A stretch of 64,000 bases of DNA from Ochrobactrum chromiisoli (GTDB lineage: Bacteria > Pseudomonadota > Alphaproteobacteria > Rhizobiales > Rhizobiaceae). The DNA lies in NCBI RefSeq assembly GCF_026241335.1, contig NZ_JAPHAV010000005.1, positions 62,001 to 126,000 of the forward strand, written 5' to 3'. The translations under genes were made by a program, and so were the position numbers. Shown piece after piece: positions 1 through 8,735 of the stretch (position 1 is the first letter of the stretch; each line of letters starts with the position of its first letter). The notes under the pieces are model-generated. The model saw only the letters and a list, made by a program, of their open reading frames with translations, was not told where the DNA came from and did no database searches.

Positions 1-698
1 TTGATCTTTGTGGCAATCGGTCCAAAAACGCCGTAAGAAAAAAAGATACCGGCAAATGTGCCCACAAGCGCTGCACCGATAAGGTGGCCGAGAACTTCTG
101 GTGACTGATTAAGCGCCCCCATGGCCTTGATGACACCGAGAACCGCCGCAACGATGCCAAGTGCGGGTAAGGCTTCGGAGATGCTGACCATTGCTTGATA
201 AGGCTTGAGCTTGTCGCGCGAGATCGTATGGATTTCTTCATCCATCAGCGCTTCAATTTCATGGGACCGAACATTGCCTACAATGATCAGGCGGCAATAA
301 TCGCAGATGAAGTGCATAAGGTCCTCATTTTTCATAATGCTTGGGAAAGCTTGAAAAATTGGAGATTCCTTCGGATTGTCGATATGGATTTCCACTTCAT
401 TGCGCGATTTTGCGCGCAACTCGCGCATCAGGCTGTAAAGCACACCGAGAACATCAAGATAGTCGCGCTGTTTCGGCACCTTGTTGGTGAAGGCTTCCAT
501 ACAGGCACGTCCGGTATCCTTCACCAGCGAAAATGGGTTGGCAATGAAAAATGTACCTAGTGCCGAGCCGAGGATGATGACGAATTCCCATGGCTGAATG
601 AGCACGCCGACATGACCGCCCATAGCGATGAAGCCACCAAGCATGCAACCCAGTGTGATGGCAAGGCCGATGAGAATACCCAAAGCTGAAAACCCCAC
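1..698 (-). CDS. motA: Flagellar motor stator protein MotA (C-terminus cut by window edge)
   Basis: MotA is the proton-channel subunit of the flagellar stator in the inner membrane; it pairs with MotB (14288-15394) to convert proton flow into torque. Reading the minus strand gives a protein with an N-terminal membrane segment ([16 protein letters not shown]), the MotA signature [15 protein letters not shown], a long cytoplasmic loop rich in charged residues ([13 protein letters not shown]) and the second membrane block [17 protein letters not shown]. About 232 residues are visible; the family is usually near 290, so the C-terminus lies beyond position 1. The frame is closed by a stop just upstream, and no ATG is available. 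I chose GTG at 698; TTG at 683 is the alternative. The gene is divergent from the rest of the island. Confidence 0.93.
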   Translation of the reverse strand, partial: MGFSALGILIGLAITLGCMLGGFIAMGGHVGVLIQPWEFVIILGSALGTFFIANPFSLVKDTGRACMEAFTNKVPKQRDYLDVLGVLYSLMRELRAKSRNEVEIHIDNPKESPIFQAFPSIMKNEDLMHFICDYCRLIIVGNVRSHEIEALMDEEIHTISRDKLKPYQAMVSISEALPALGIVAAVLGVIKAMGALNQSPEVLGHLIGAALVGTFAGIFFSYGVFGPIATKI

Positions 699-781
699 AG
701 ATACAATTTCTTTGATTGCACCTTAAGAGGTTCGCCTTGCGCGAAGCTTGCCGTTGGGTTCTGAGCGCAATCAGCTTCGGA

Positions 782-815
782 CAAGCTTGACCTTTCATAA
801 AGAGGCAAATGCTAG
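782..815 (+). promoter_or_regulatory. Candidate promoter with CAAGCTT motif upstream of the DUF1217-flgF-fliI unit
   Basis: CAAGCTT (782-788) overlaps a sigma70-like -35 TTGACC (787-792), followed 17 bases on by TGCTAG (810-815). A related GAAGCTTG lies at 743-750 on the motA side. The same heptamer precedes flgB, fliF, flhA and flgJ. The promoter assignment is inference. Confidence 0.35.
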
Positions 816-833
816 CAGAGGGTCATTGCGGAA

Positions 834-1622
834 ATGGTCGATACGATGACAAGCTATCGCCTGATCGCGTCGGATATGACACGATCATTGCAGCGTGTGT
901 CGAAGGAACCTTTGGTGGAGCGGGAAACCGCTTATTACAAAGAAAATATAGGCACCGTGAAATCCATTGATGATTTCATGGCCGATACCCGGCTTTTCAA
1001 TTATGCGATGAAAGCTTATGGCCTTGAAGACATGGCTTATGCCAAGGCTTTCGTTCGCAAGATTCTCACTGAAGGCGTTGTCAGTGATGATGCTATGGCG
1101 AACAAGCTGACAGACAAACGTTATAAAGAATTCGCGACCACCTTCGATTTTGCGGCCAAAGGCGATAAGGCGACCGACACGCGTGCAGCACAGCAGGGCG
1201 TGATTGATAAATATATGCGCCAGACGTTGGAGACCGAAGCAGGCAGCCAAAATGAGGGCGTCCGTCTGGCGCTTTATTTCCAGCGTAAGGCCCCCAATAT
1301 TTCCAATGCTTATGAAATCCTTGGCGACAAAGCCTTGTTGTCAATGGTTCAGGCGACTTTTGGCTGGCCGTCAACCATGTCCAATGCCGACATCGACAAA
1401 CAGGCAAAGATGATCGCCGACCGCATCGATTTCGATAAAATGTCTGATCCTGATTATGTCTCGAAGTTCATTTCCCGTTTTACGGCCATGTATGAGATGA
1501 ACAATCCTACAGCGAGTTCGCCTGCATCTATTGCATCGCTGCTGTTGGGTGGCACCTCATCGGTTGGCATTTCGATGAATATTCTAAGTACCCTGCAAAG
1601 TTTTAAGCTGGGCGGACGCTAG
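834..1622 (+). CDS. DUF1217 flagellar-cluster protein
   Basis: This is a 262-residue soluble, helix-rich protein with no signal peptide. It has the features I associate with the alphaproteobacterial DUF1217 family: the N-terminal block ETAYYKENIGTVKSIDDFM, then NYAMKAYGLEDMAYAKAFVRKIL, then DKRYKEFA. Members are found in rhizobial flagellar clusters, but I know of no assigned biochemical role. It ends three bases before flgF, so it is probably translated from the flgF-fliI mRNA. ATG at 834 was used; an in-frame ATG at 846 is a plausible alternative because neither has a strong ribosome site. Confidence 0.8.
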   Translation: MVDTMTSYRLIASDMTRSLQRVSKEPLVERETAYYKENIGTVKSIDDFMADTRLFNYAMKAYGLEDMAYAKAFVRKILTEGVVSDDAMANKLTDKRYKEFATTFDFAAKGDKATDTRAAQQGVIDKYMRQTLETEAGSQNEGVRLALYFQRKAPNISNAYEILGDKALLSMVQATFGWPSTMSNADIDKQAKMIADRIDFDKMSDPDYVSKFISRFTAMYEMNNPTASSPASIASLLLGGTSSVGISMNILSTLQSFKLGGR

Positions 1623-1625
1623 AAG

Positions 1626-2357
1626 ATGCAGAACAATTCGATCTATGTTGGTCTTTCTTCCCTTGTCACACTTGAACGGCGGATGGATGCGATTGCGCAT
1701 AATGTTGCCAATGTTTCAACTGTTGGCTTTCGGGGTGAAGGCACAAAGTTTGAGTCCATTGTTTCTGACAAGGCCAGCAATGGGGTTAGTTTTGCAAGTG
1801 CCGGCAAAAGCTATATCCGCACCGAAGCCGGCCCGCTGATCAAGACCGATAATCCGCTTGATGTCGCGGTCAAAGGTGATGTGTGGATGGCTGTTTCTAC
1901 GCCGCAGGGACAGGTCTATACACGCGACGGCCGTATGAAGATGATGATGACGGGCGACCTTGTTTCGGTCATGGGTAACGCTGTTCTTGATGCAGGTGGG
2001 GCACCCATCGTGCTTGATCCGAATGGTGGGGCACCGAAGATTTCAAGTGATGGGGCTATCTATCAAAATGGTGCGCAAATTGGCGCTATCGGTCTTTATT
2101 CCATTCCAGAAGATGCTGAGCTGAAATATGCTGGTAATTCCGGTGTGGTTTCAAATAAGCCCGCTGTTCCCATTGTAGACAATAACAATGTGGGCCTCGT
2201 GCAGGGCATGATAGAAGGCTCCAATGTCGACGCCATGACGGAGATGACGCGGCTTATCAGCGTCAGCCGGGCCTTTGAGCAGGTCAATAATCTGCTGACC
2301 CAGCAGGAAAGCACGGTCGCTGAGGCTATTCGAACGCTGGGCTCTAAAAACGGATGA
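1626..2357 (+). CDS. flgF: Flagellar basal-body proximal rod protein FlgF
   Basis: FlgF is a structural subunit of the proximal rod that crosses the periplasm. The 243-residue product has the N-terminal rod/hook family motif (YVGLSSLVTLERRMDAIAHNVANVSTVGFR) and a C-terminal helix ending in VDAMTEMTRLISVSRAFEQ, the paired ends that coil together in axial proteins. Length is normal for FlgF. It overlaps fliI by four bases (ATGA), indicating translational coupling. Confidence 0.92.
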   Translation: MQNNSIYVGLSSLVTLERRMDAIAHNVANVSTVGFRGEGTKFESIVSDKASNGVSFASAGKSYIRTEAGPLIKTDNPLDVAVKGDVWMAVSTPQGQVYTRDGRMKMMMTGDLVSVMGNAVLDAGGAPIVLDPNGGAPKISSDGAIYQNGAQIGAIGLYSIPEDAELKYAGNSGVVSNKPAVPIVDNNNVGLVQGMIEGSNVDAMTEMTRLISVSRAFEQVNNLLTQQESTVAEAIRTLGSKNG

Positions 2358-3703
2358 TAGCCGATCTTCCGCTCGCACGACTTGCCGCTTTTGTTCGCCA
2401 GCAGGCAGTTGCACCCAGACCGCTTACAGGCCTCGGCGGTACGGTCAGTGATGTGTCGCGTTCAGCGATTGCGGTTCGTGGATTATCACGCAATGCGCGC
2501 TTGGGCGATGTGGTAGCGATCCGCGCGGGAGGTGGTCAAAGTCTTGGAGAGATTATTCGTGTCGCTGACCGGCAGGTACTGGTAAAGCCTTTTGATGACA
2601 GGATGATACCCGCGCTGGGGGCTGCGGTTTTTGAGGAAGGGCCTCTGGAAATCTCTCCTGCGGCTGAGTGGCGTGGTCGTGTGATCAATGCGCTTGGCAA
2701 TGCGGTCGATGGAAAAGGTGTTGTTCAGCCCGGAACACGCCCGATGGCGTGTGAAAACCTGGCTCCGGCGGCTTTGCGACGCACACGCGTGGATCGTGGT
2801 TTACGGACGGGCGTGAATGTCATCGATATTTTCACCCCGCTTTGTTTTGGTCAGCGCATCGGTATTTTTGCAGGGTCAGGCGTTGGAAAATCTACGCTGC
2901 TTGCCATGATGACACGGGCGGCCGATTTCGACACAGTGGTTCTCGCATTGACTGGTGAGCGCGGTCGTGAAGTGCGCGAGATGCTTGAAGAAACTATGGC
3001 AGGTTATCTCAACAAAACGGTAACGGTTGTCTCAACGGGCGATGAAAGTCCGATGATGCGCCGTTTGGCGCCCAACACGGCGACGGCAATCGCCGAATAT
3101 TTTCGCGATCTCGGTCAGAATGTTCTGCTGATCGTTGATTCCGTTACACGCTTTGCCCATGCAGCGCGCGAAGTGGCAATCGCTGCCGAAGAACCGCCGG
3201 TTTCGCGCGGCTATCCGCCGAGTGTGTTCAGCCAGTTGCCACGCTTGCTCGAACGCGCTGGTCCGGGGTTGAGCGACGCAGGCGGCAGTATTACCGGAAT
3301 TTATTCAGTGCTGGTTGACGGCGACGATCATAATGATCCGGTGTCAGATACGATTAGAGGCACGCTTGACGGCCATATTGTTCTGGATCGCGCGATTGCC
3401 GCGCAGGGGCGTTTTCCAGCGGTTGATATTCCAGGCTCCGTATCGCGTCTTGCAAAGCATAACTGGTCTGCCGACCAGCGCAAACTGGCCGGACAATTGC
3501 GCGCAATGATCGCACGATTTGAGGAAACGCGCGATTTGCGCGCAATCGGAGCCTATCAGAAGGGGCATGATGGATTGCTTGATCAGGCTGTTGATCTGGT
3601 GCCCCGTGTCTATGAAGCGCTGCAGCAATCGCCCGAAACAAGCGTCTCTGACGATCCTTATTCAGACCTTGCCGCAGCTTTGCGCGCAGATAAACAGGCA
3701 TAA
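2354..3703 (+). CDS. fliI: Flagellum-specific ATPase FliI
   Basis: FliI is the cytoplasmic hexameric ATPase that unloads chaperone-substrate complexes at the flagellar type III export gate. The 449 residues show the F1-beta-like layout: an N-terminal beta barrel, Walker A GSGVGKST near residue 175, the catalytic GERGREVREM block, Walker B NVLLIVDSVTRFA near 260 and the family signature PPSVFSQLPRLLERAG. Its partners FliH and FliJ are not obvious; candidates are the genes at 13620 and 28076. Confidence 0.96.
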   Translation: MIADLPLARLAAFVRQQAVAPRPLTGLGGTVSDVSRSAIAVRGLSRNARLGDVVAIRAGGGQSLGEIIRVADRQVLVKPFDDRMIPALGAAVFEEGPLEISPAAEWRGRVINALGNAVDGKGVVQPGTRPMACENLAPAALRRTRVDRGLRTGVNVIDIFTPLCFGQRIGIFAGSGVGKSTLLAMMTRAADFDTVVLALTGERGREVREMLEETMAGYLNKTVTVVSTGDESPMMRRLAPNTATAIAEYFRDLGQNVLLIVDSVTRFAHAAREVAIAAEEPPVSRGYPPSVFSQLPRLLERAGPGLSDAGGSITGIYSVLVDGDDHNDPVSDTIRGTLDGHIVLDRAIAAQGRFPAVDIPGSVSRLAKHNWSADQRKLAGQLRAMIARFEETRDLRAIGAYQKGHDGLLDQAVDLVPRVYEALQQSPETSVSDDPYSDLAAALRADKQA

Positions 3704-3709
3704 TGTATC

Positions 3710-4318
3710 ATGATAGGATCTCGTAAAAGCAAGGAAGAAGCAGTGCTGGCCGATCTCGCAGCAGAGGTGGAGGCTGCTGTTGTTCAGCAAAGCGGAAAGA
3801 AGTCGCAAAGCCCTGTGGATCGCTATCTTAAGTTCGGTGCGATCACGCTTGCTGCGATCTGCGCGATGCTTCCCTTTGTGACTTACTTGCAGCGTGTTGA
3901 TCTTGGGCTTGAAAAAAAGTCGGAAAGCAAGATCCTTGATCCGCTTGATCGCACGGACCAGAAGACCGTGCGTCGCTTTCCGTCGTTTCGGCCCAGTGAA
4001 GAAGTGGCACCGAATGCAGGTGTGGATAACACCATGACCGGGTCTGTCATGTCCAATGGCAAAGGCTTGCCCGGAACCAGCAATGGCCAGGGCGGGGACG
4101 GTGGCAGCGAGGGACAAAAGCTTCCAAAGCCTGTTTTTGCCCTACGCGAAGTCGTTGGCGGCATGGCCATGATTGAAGACGCATCTGGTTATTGGTTTGT
4201 GGAAAAAGGCTCGCTTTTGCCCGATGGCAGCCATCTTGTCTCGATCCGGCGTCAGCAGGGATCCGGTCTCTGGCAGCTTTCGACATCTAGTGGCGGCGTG
4301 ATTGAGTTGCGTAAATAA
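3710..4318 (+). CDS. Unnamed single-pass membrane protein of the flagellar operon
   Basis: I do not recognise a named family. The 202-residue product has a charged cytoplasmic N-terminus (residues 1-40), one membrane helix at about 41-62 (FGAITLAAICAMLPFVTYLQ), a Gly/Ser/Asn-rich flexible stretch at about 100-135, and a small C-terminal domain rich in V, G and aromatic residues (REVVGGMAMIEDASGYWFVEKG). It starts six bases after fliI, so it belongs to that operon, and genes in this position are common in rhizobial flagellar clusters. Topology suggests an inner-membrane anchor with a periplasmic domain. Function unknown. Confidence 0.75.
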   Translation: MIGSRKSKEEAVLADLAAEVEAAVVQQSGKKSQSPVDRYLKFGAITLAAICAMLPFVTYLQRVDLGLEKKSESKILDPLDRTDQKTVRRFPSFRPSEEVAPNAGVDNTMTGSVMSNGKGLPGTSNGQGGDGGSEGQKLPKPVFALREVVGGMAMIEDASGYWFVEKGSLLPDGSHLVSIRRQQGSGLWQLSTSSGGVIELRK

Positions 4319-4344
4319 GGGAATAGTTCTTCAACCTTACCCCG

Positions 4345-4357
4345 CGCAAGCTTGACG
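4345..4357 (+). promoter_or_regulatory. CAAGCTT motif with TTGACG -35 upstream of flgB
   Basis: CGCAAGCTTGACG lies 47-59 bases upstream of the flgB ATG. It includes the shared CAAGCTT heptamer (4347-4353) and a -35-like TTGACG (4352-4357). A weak -10 candidate occurs around 4374-4380. The 85-base gap between the upstream orf and flgB fits an internal promoter. Confidence 0.35.
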
Positions 4358-4403
4358 CAAGTTCCGACCTTTAAGTTAATCAAAGGTAAAGGCGGGAAAC
4401 TCC

Positions 4404-4784
4404 ATGAGCTCCATTCATCTGTTTGATCTGGCGACGAGGCAGGCACAGTGGTTGTCAGTAAGACAGGCGACTGTTGCAGGCAATGTCGCGAATGCAAACA
4501 CACCGGATTTCAGGGCACGGGATGTTCAGCCCTTCGCAGATGTGTTGAGCAAAACGCAGCTCACCATGGCCGCCACCGATGCGCAGCATCTGGAAGTGGA
4601 TGCCAGTGGCATTGCCGGTGCGCGTCTGCGTCCTGAAGACATTACCGAGCAAACCCATTCGGGAAACACTGTTGATGTTGAGCAGGAAATGATGAAGGCT
4701 GGTGAAATTGCGCGCGATTATTCGCTCAATACAAGCATCGTCAAAGCGTTTCACCGCATGATGCTCTCGGTTGCGAAAGGGTAA
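4404..4784 (+). CDS. flgB: Flagellar basal-body rod protein FlgB
   Basis: FlgB is the proximal rod subunit closest to the MS ring. The 126-residue product has the N-terminal rod motif in its FlgB form (QWLSVRQATVAGNVANANTPDFRARDVQPF) and the C-terminal helix GNTVDVEQEMMKAGEIARDY. It opens the flgB-flgC-fliE block, with flgC starting three bases after its stop codon. Confidence 0.94.
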   Translation: MSSIHLFDLATRQAQWLSVRQATVAGNVANANTPDFRARDVQPFADVLSKTQLTMAATDAQHLEVDASGIAGARLRPEDITEQTHSGNTVDVEQEMMKAGEIARDYSLNTSIVKAFHRMMLSVAKG

Positions 4785-4787
4785 TTG

Positions 4788-5210
4788 ATGTCTTCCGATG
4801 CTTTGCAGAACACATTGAAAATCGCGGCTTCTGGCCTCTCGGCACAGTCCACACGCCTGCGCATTGTTTCGGAAAACATCGCCAATGCGCAGTCCACGGC
4901 CAAGACTGCCGATGCCGACCCGTATCGCCGCAAAACCGTTTCCTTTCGCACTGAAGTCGAACAGGCAACGGGTGCTGCGCAGGTGCGTGTTGCGGAAATC
5001 GGAAATGATATATCGCCCTTTATCGAACAATATGATCCGAGCCATCCGGCAGCGGATGCACGGGGCTATGTTCAATATCCAAACGTCAACATGGTCGTTG
5101 AAATGGCGGATATGCGCGAAGCAAACCGTTCGTATGAAGCCAATCTCCAAGTGGTCAAGCAGGCACGTGAGTTGATCTCGATGACCATTGATCTGATGAG
5201 GAACACATAA
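4788..5210 (+). CDS. flgC: Flagellar basal-body rod protein FlgC
   Basis: FlgC is another proximal rod subunit. The 140-residue product carries the rod signature [23 protein letters not shown] and ends with the FlgC C-terminal helix [21 protein letters not shown] at 4788 is preferred over the in-frame TTG at 4785. Its stop codon shares one base with the fliE start (TAATG), so the two are coupled. Confidence 0.94.
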   Translation: MSSDALQNTLKIAASGLSAQSTRLRIVSENIANAQSTAKTADADPYRRKTVSFRTEVEQATGAAQVRVAEIGNDISPFIEQYDPSHPAADARGYVQYPNVNMVVEMADMREANRSYEANLQVVKQARELISMTIDLMRNT

Positions 5211-5545
5211 TGTATGACTCCATCATGAGTATTTCGGCGCGCAATGCTCTTTCGCGCCTCTCCGAGACGGTTGCTGAGACCAATGTGGGTGCCACAAGGG
5301 CGCCGCAGGCGGTTCCAAGTGCGTCCGTGACCTCTTTTGGCGAAATACTTTCTCAGATGACGGGTTCTGTCGGCCAGAAATTGCAGGCCGCAGAAGCAAC
5401 ATCAATTCAGGGTATCAAGGGTGATGCACCGATACGTGATGTGGTGAGTTCCGTTATGGAAGCGGAACAGTCGCTGCAAACCGCCATCGCCATCCGTGAC
5501 AAGATCGTGCAGGCCTATCTCGAAATCAGCCGTATGCCGGTTTGA
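5210..5545 (+). CDS. fliE: Flagellar hook-basal body complex protein FliE
   Basis: FliE joins the MS ring to the proximal rod and is exported early. The 111-residue length is typical. The C-terminal half has the conserved helix [37 protein letters not shown], in which the final LEISRMPV block is diagnostic. The N-terminus is variable, as usual for the family. Confidence 0.93.
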   Translation: MYDSIMSISARNALSRLSETVAETNVGATRAPQAVPSASVTSFGEILSQMTGSVGQKLQAAEATSIQGIKGDAPIRDVVSSVMEAEQSLQTAIAIRDKIVQAYLEISRMPV

Positions 5546-5561
5546 ATTCAACTCGAAGATA

Positions 5562-5622
5562 CCTCTTTGTTTTTCGCATTGCCCACCGCAAAGCCGCTAC
5601 GCACTTTTGCTGGTAATGCTCT
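5562..5622 (+). repeat. Half copy of a dispersed palindromic repeat between fliE and flgG
   Basis: The stretch ending GCACTTTTGCTGGTAATGCT matches the right half of the fuller copy at 31595-31697 with few differences. It fills most of the 88-base fliE-flgG gap, inside an otherwise tightly packed operon. Confidence 0.7.
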
Positions 5623-5633
5623 AAGGACGCGCT

Positions 5634-6431
5634 ATGAAAGCCCTGACGATCGCCGCAACTGGTATGAATGCCCAGCAGCTTAATCTTGAAGTGATTGCGA
5701 ACAATATCGCCAATATCAATACGACGGGCTTTAAGCGTGCGCGCGCAGAGTTTTCCGATCTGCTCTATCAGGCAGAGCGTACCGCAGGTGTTCCCAATCA
5801 GGCCAATCAGTCTGTCGTGCCGGAAGGTGCACTGGTCGGTTTGGGTGTTCAGACAGCAGCAGTGCGCAATCTGCATGTTCAGGGCGGCTTCAATCAGACA
5901 GGCAATGATCTTGATCTGGCGTTAACCGGCAAAGGTTGGTTTCAGATACAAAGCCCGACCGGGGAGACGCTTTATACTCGCGCCGGTGCATTCAACACCA
6001 ATGCGGATGGCCAGCTTGTGACCTTGGATGGAAATCTGGTTCAGCCAAACATTTCTATTCCGGCCAACACGATCGAAGTGGTGGTGAATGATTCCGGCGA
6101 AGTTTTTGCCAAGGTTCAAGGAAATGCCGGCATCGAAGTGGGCCCAGCACTTGGACGTATCGCGCTTGCGACCTTTACCAACGATGCAGGCCTTGAGCCA
6201 CTTGGTGGCAATCTTTACCGGGAGACAGAAGCATCTGGTGGCCCGATTGCGGGAAGTCCCGGCGATCCGGGTTTTGGTACGGTCAAACAGGGCTATCTTG
6301 AAGCATCCAATGTCGACCCGGTGAAGGAAATTACCGATCTCATTTCCGCACAGCGCGCTTATGAGATGAATTCAAAGGTCATTCAGGCTGCGGACGAAAT
6401 GGCAGCAACTGTTTCCAAGAACATGCGCTGA
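5634..6431 (+). CDS. flgG: Flagellar distal rod protein FlgG
   Basis: FlgG forms the distal rod, the drive shaft passing through the P and L rings. The product is 265 residues, the family norm. It has the N-terminal motif [30 protein letters not shown], the central FlgG domain ([24 protein letters not shown]) and the C-terminal helix [22 protein letters not shown]. It is followed closely by flgA. Confidence 0.96.
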   Translation: MKALTIAATGMNAQQLNLEVIANNIANINTTGFKRARAEFSDLLYQAERTAGVPNQANQSVVPEGALVGLGVQTAAVRNLHVQGGFNQTGNDLDLALTGKGWFQIQSPTGETLYTRAGAFNTNADGQLVTLDGNLVQPNISIPANTIEVVVNDSGEVFAKVQGNAGIEVGPALGRIALATFTNDAGLEPLGGNLYRETEASGGPIAGSPGDPGFGTVKQGYLEASNVDPVKEITDLISAQRAYEMNSKVIQAADEMAATVSKNMR

Positions 6432-6442
6432 CGGTGAGGGCT

Positions 6443-6928
6443 ATGATGAAGTGCCTCAAACGGGCTTTTCTGAAATCAAGTGCACTAATCGCCACGAGTT
6501 TTCTGGTATTGAGTGTACCGGCTGCACAGGCCGCAGAGCGCATGACTTTTGTCGTGCCCTCCGTCACTGTTTATCCCGGCCAGATCTTGAACAACATTTC
6601 GCTGGTTGAAAAACAATTCTACATCAGTCCACCAGCCGCAAAGCAATATGTGCTTTCACCAGCACAGGTCACGGGCAAGGTTGCACGCCGAACCCTGATT
6701 TCAGGAAAGCCGATCTTGGTGACGGCCCTTTCGGAACCCTCAATGGTCACGCGTGGTGAGCCTGCACTTATGATTTTTACTTCCGGCCCGTTGACGATCA
6801 CGGCGGCTGGTACGCCACTTGAATCAGGTGCTGTTGGTGATTTCATCCGAATTCGCAATGTCGATAGCGGGCTTATCGTTTCCGGTACTGTGTTGGCAGA
6901 CGGCCGTATTCAGGTGGGGATGCAGTGA
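6443..6928 (+). CDS. flgA: Flagellar P-ring assembly chaperone FlgA
   Basis: FlgA is a periplasmic chaperone that assists polymerisation of the FlgI P ring. The product has a signal peptide (KSSALIATSFLVLSVPAAQA) and then a SAF-type domain: VTVYPGQILNNISL, the block GKVARRTLISGKPIL and the C-terminal GDFIRIRNVDSGLIVSGTV, which is the FlgA signature. ATG at 6443 was chosen over the upstream GTG at 6434. The mature length (about 135 residues) is short because this lineage lacks the N-terminal extension of enteric FlgA. It overlaps flgI at GTGA. Confidence 0.9.
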   Translation: MMKCLKRAFLKSSALIATSFLVLSVPAAQAAERMTFVVPSVTVYPGQILNNISLVEKQFYISPPAAKQYVLSPAQVTGKVARRTLISGKPILVTALSEPSMVTRGEPALMIFTSGPLTITAAGTPLESGAVGDFIRIRNVDSGLIVSGTVLADGRIQVGMQ

Positions 6929-8154
6929 TCAAAACATGCGCCGCCCTTATCGCCTGTCTTGCTTTGGTGCTCACGCCAATGGCAGGCCTTGCGGATGAAT
7001 CATCAAAGAACGCAACCGAGTTTCGCTCGGCTGTTGAAGCCGATGCGGACTGGCTTGGTGCGGGAGGTGATCCGTCCAAAATGGCCTATGCCGAGCTTGG
7101 TCGTGGCAGTGCGGTTGCGCGTCTCAAAGACATTGCTACAATTCAAGGCGTGCGTGAAAATCAGCTTGTCGGTTATGGTCTGGTTATCGGTTTGAATGGT
7201 TCAGGCGACAGTCTGCGGAATTCGCCCTTCACAGAACAGTCCATGCGCGCAATGCTGGAAAATCTCGGCATCAATGCGCCACGCAATTCGACCCGTGCGA
7301 AGAACACGGCTGCTGTTATCGTTACAGCCAATCTTCCACCTTTTTCTGGTGCGGGGTCGCGCATTGATGTCACAGTGTCTTCGCTTGGCGATGCGACTTC
7401 CCTTCAGGGCGGTACATTGATCATGACGCCGCTTCAGGGTGCGGATAATCAGGTCTATGCGGTTGCACAGGGCAATATGATTGTATCTGGCTTTTCTGCG
7501 CAAGGTGAGGCCGCAAGCATCACGCAAGGAGTCCCCACATCGGGACGCATTCCCAATGGCGCATTGGTTGAGCGCGAAGTTGCAGGGAGTTTCGGCAGGG
7601 ATGCTGAGATGATTGTCGAGCTGCGCGACCCTGATTTTACCACCGCCGTTCGCGCTGCTGATACAATCAATGTTTTTGCCAAGCGACGATATGGACGGGG
7701 TGTTGCGCTTGCGCGCGATGCAAAGACCATTCGCATTACACGCCCGAAAAATGTGCCGCCTGCGCGCTTTCTTGCCGAGCTTGAAGGTTTGCCTATTACA
7801 ACCGACGAGGTTGCACGTGTCGTTGTGGATGAGCGCACGGGAACGGTGGTCATCGGGGACAAGGTGCGCATTTCCAAAGTCGCGATCAGCCATGGCAGTC
7901 TGACGGTTCGTGTGACTGAAACACCGATGGTTGTGCAACCTGAGCCATTCAGTCATGGCGAAACGGCGATGGAGCCGAATACGGAAATAGCCGTGAACCA
8001 GCCTGACGCCAAAATCGGTATTCTGACGGGGGCCAATCTCGAAAATCTTGTGAAGGGTTTGAACCAGATGGGTGTGAAGCCAAACGGGATCATCGCAATC
8101 CTTCAGGCGATCAAGACATCCGGTGCCCTTCATGCAGAACTGGTGGTGCAATGA
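6925..8154 (+). CDS. flgI: Flagellar P-ring protein FlgI
   Basis: FlgI builds the peptidoglycan-associated P ring that acts as a bushing for the rod. After a signal peptide cleaved near AGLA, the conserved body begins at about residue 55 (SAVARLKDIATIQGVRENQLVGYGLVIGL) and carries the family block GDATSLQGGTLIMTPL. The C-terminus ends MGVKPNGIIAILQAIKTSGALHAELVVQ, typical of FlgI. The protein is 409 residues, longer than the usual 365-375. The excess is an acidic stretch of about 35 residues between signal peptide and body. It starts with GTG overlapping the flgA stop and overlaps motE at ATGA. Confidence 0.95.
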   Translation: MIKTCAALIACLALVLTPMAGLADESSKNATEFRSAVEADADWLGAGGDPSKMAYAELGRGSAVARLKDIATIQGVRENQLVGYGLVIGLNGSGDSLRNSPFTEQSMRAMLENLGINAPRNSTRAKNTAAVIVTANLPPFSGAGSRIDVTVSSLGDATSLQGGTLIMTPLQGADNQVYAVAQGNMIVSGFSAQGEAASITQGVPTSGRIPNGALVEREVAGSFGRDAEMIVELRDPDFTTAVRAADTINVFAKRRYGRGVALARDAKTIRITRPKNVPPARFLAELEGLPITTDEVARVVVDERTGTVVIGDKVRISKVAISHGSLTVRVTETPMVVQPEPFSHGETAMEPNTEIAVNQPDAKIGILTGANLENLVKGLNQMGVKPNGIIAILQAIKTSGALHAELVVQ

Positions 8155-8735
8155 CTGTGACCAGCACGATGATCCGCCTGGGTTCCGCTTTGGTGTTTTT
8201 TCTTGGCGCCGCTCAGCTATCATTCGCGCAGCAGCTCGAAACGTCTGTTTCGCTTAATCCCCCGACGGCTCAAGCGCCGCTTGGTAATCTTGATGAAATC
8301 CGCAAGTACTGCGGTAATCTCGATAATCAGGCATCGGATGCCCGGTATTCACTTCAGCTCAAACAGCTTACAGAGCTGAAGGCTGATGTTGAAAAGCGTA
8401 TGCAGGCGCTTGAGGAAAAGCGCAAGGAATATGAAATCTGGCTCAAACGCCGTGATGATTTCGTCAATACAGCGCAGGATTCACTTGTCGATATTATTTC
8501 AAAAATGAAGCCTGATGCGGCAGCAGCGCAAATGGCACTCATCGGTGATGAAGCCGCAGCAGCGCTTATCCTTAAACTAAACCCGCGTGTTTCCAGCATC
8601 ATCCTGAATGAGATGCCAACGGAAAAGGCGGCAAAGCTTGCCCGCGTCATTGTCGGAGCACAGCGCACGACTGCAACGCTGCAACCCACCAAGGAGCAGC
8701 GAACGCAAGTGGAAACCGGGAAGAGCGTGCAATGA
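8151..8735 (+). CDS. motE: MotE-like periplasmic motility chaperone
   Basis: In Sinorhizobium, MotE is a periplasmic chaperone for MotC and is encoded between flgI and flgH, exactly as here. The 194-residue product has a signal peptide ending near AQLSFAQ, a coiled-coil region (LTELKADVEKRMQALEEKRKEYEIWLKRRDDF) and the MgtE-N/FliG-middle-like block MKPDAAAAQMALIGDEAAAALILKLNPRVSSIILNEM. Overlaps of four bases with both neighbours show tight coupling. MotC is encoded at 15391-16683. Confidence 0.88.
   Translation: MTVTSTMIRLGSALVFFLGAAQLSFAQQLETSVSLNPPTAQAPLGNLDEIRKYCGNLDNQASDARYSLQLKQLTELKADVEKRMQALEEKRKEYEIWLKRRDDFVNTAQDSLVDIISKMKPDAAAAQMALIGDEAAAALILKLNPRVSSIILNEMPTEKAAKLARVIVGAQRTTATLQPTKEQRTQVETGKSVQ

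Noticed and set aside
7201-8223. A 340-codon open frame on the minus strand
   Set aside because: It lies antisense to flgI and the start of motE; composition is Cys/Arg/His-rich and unlike a real protein.
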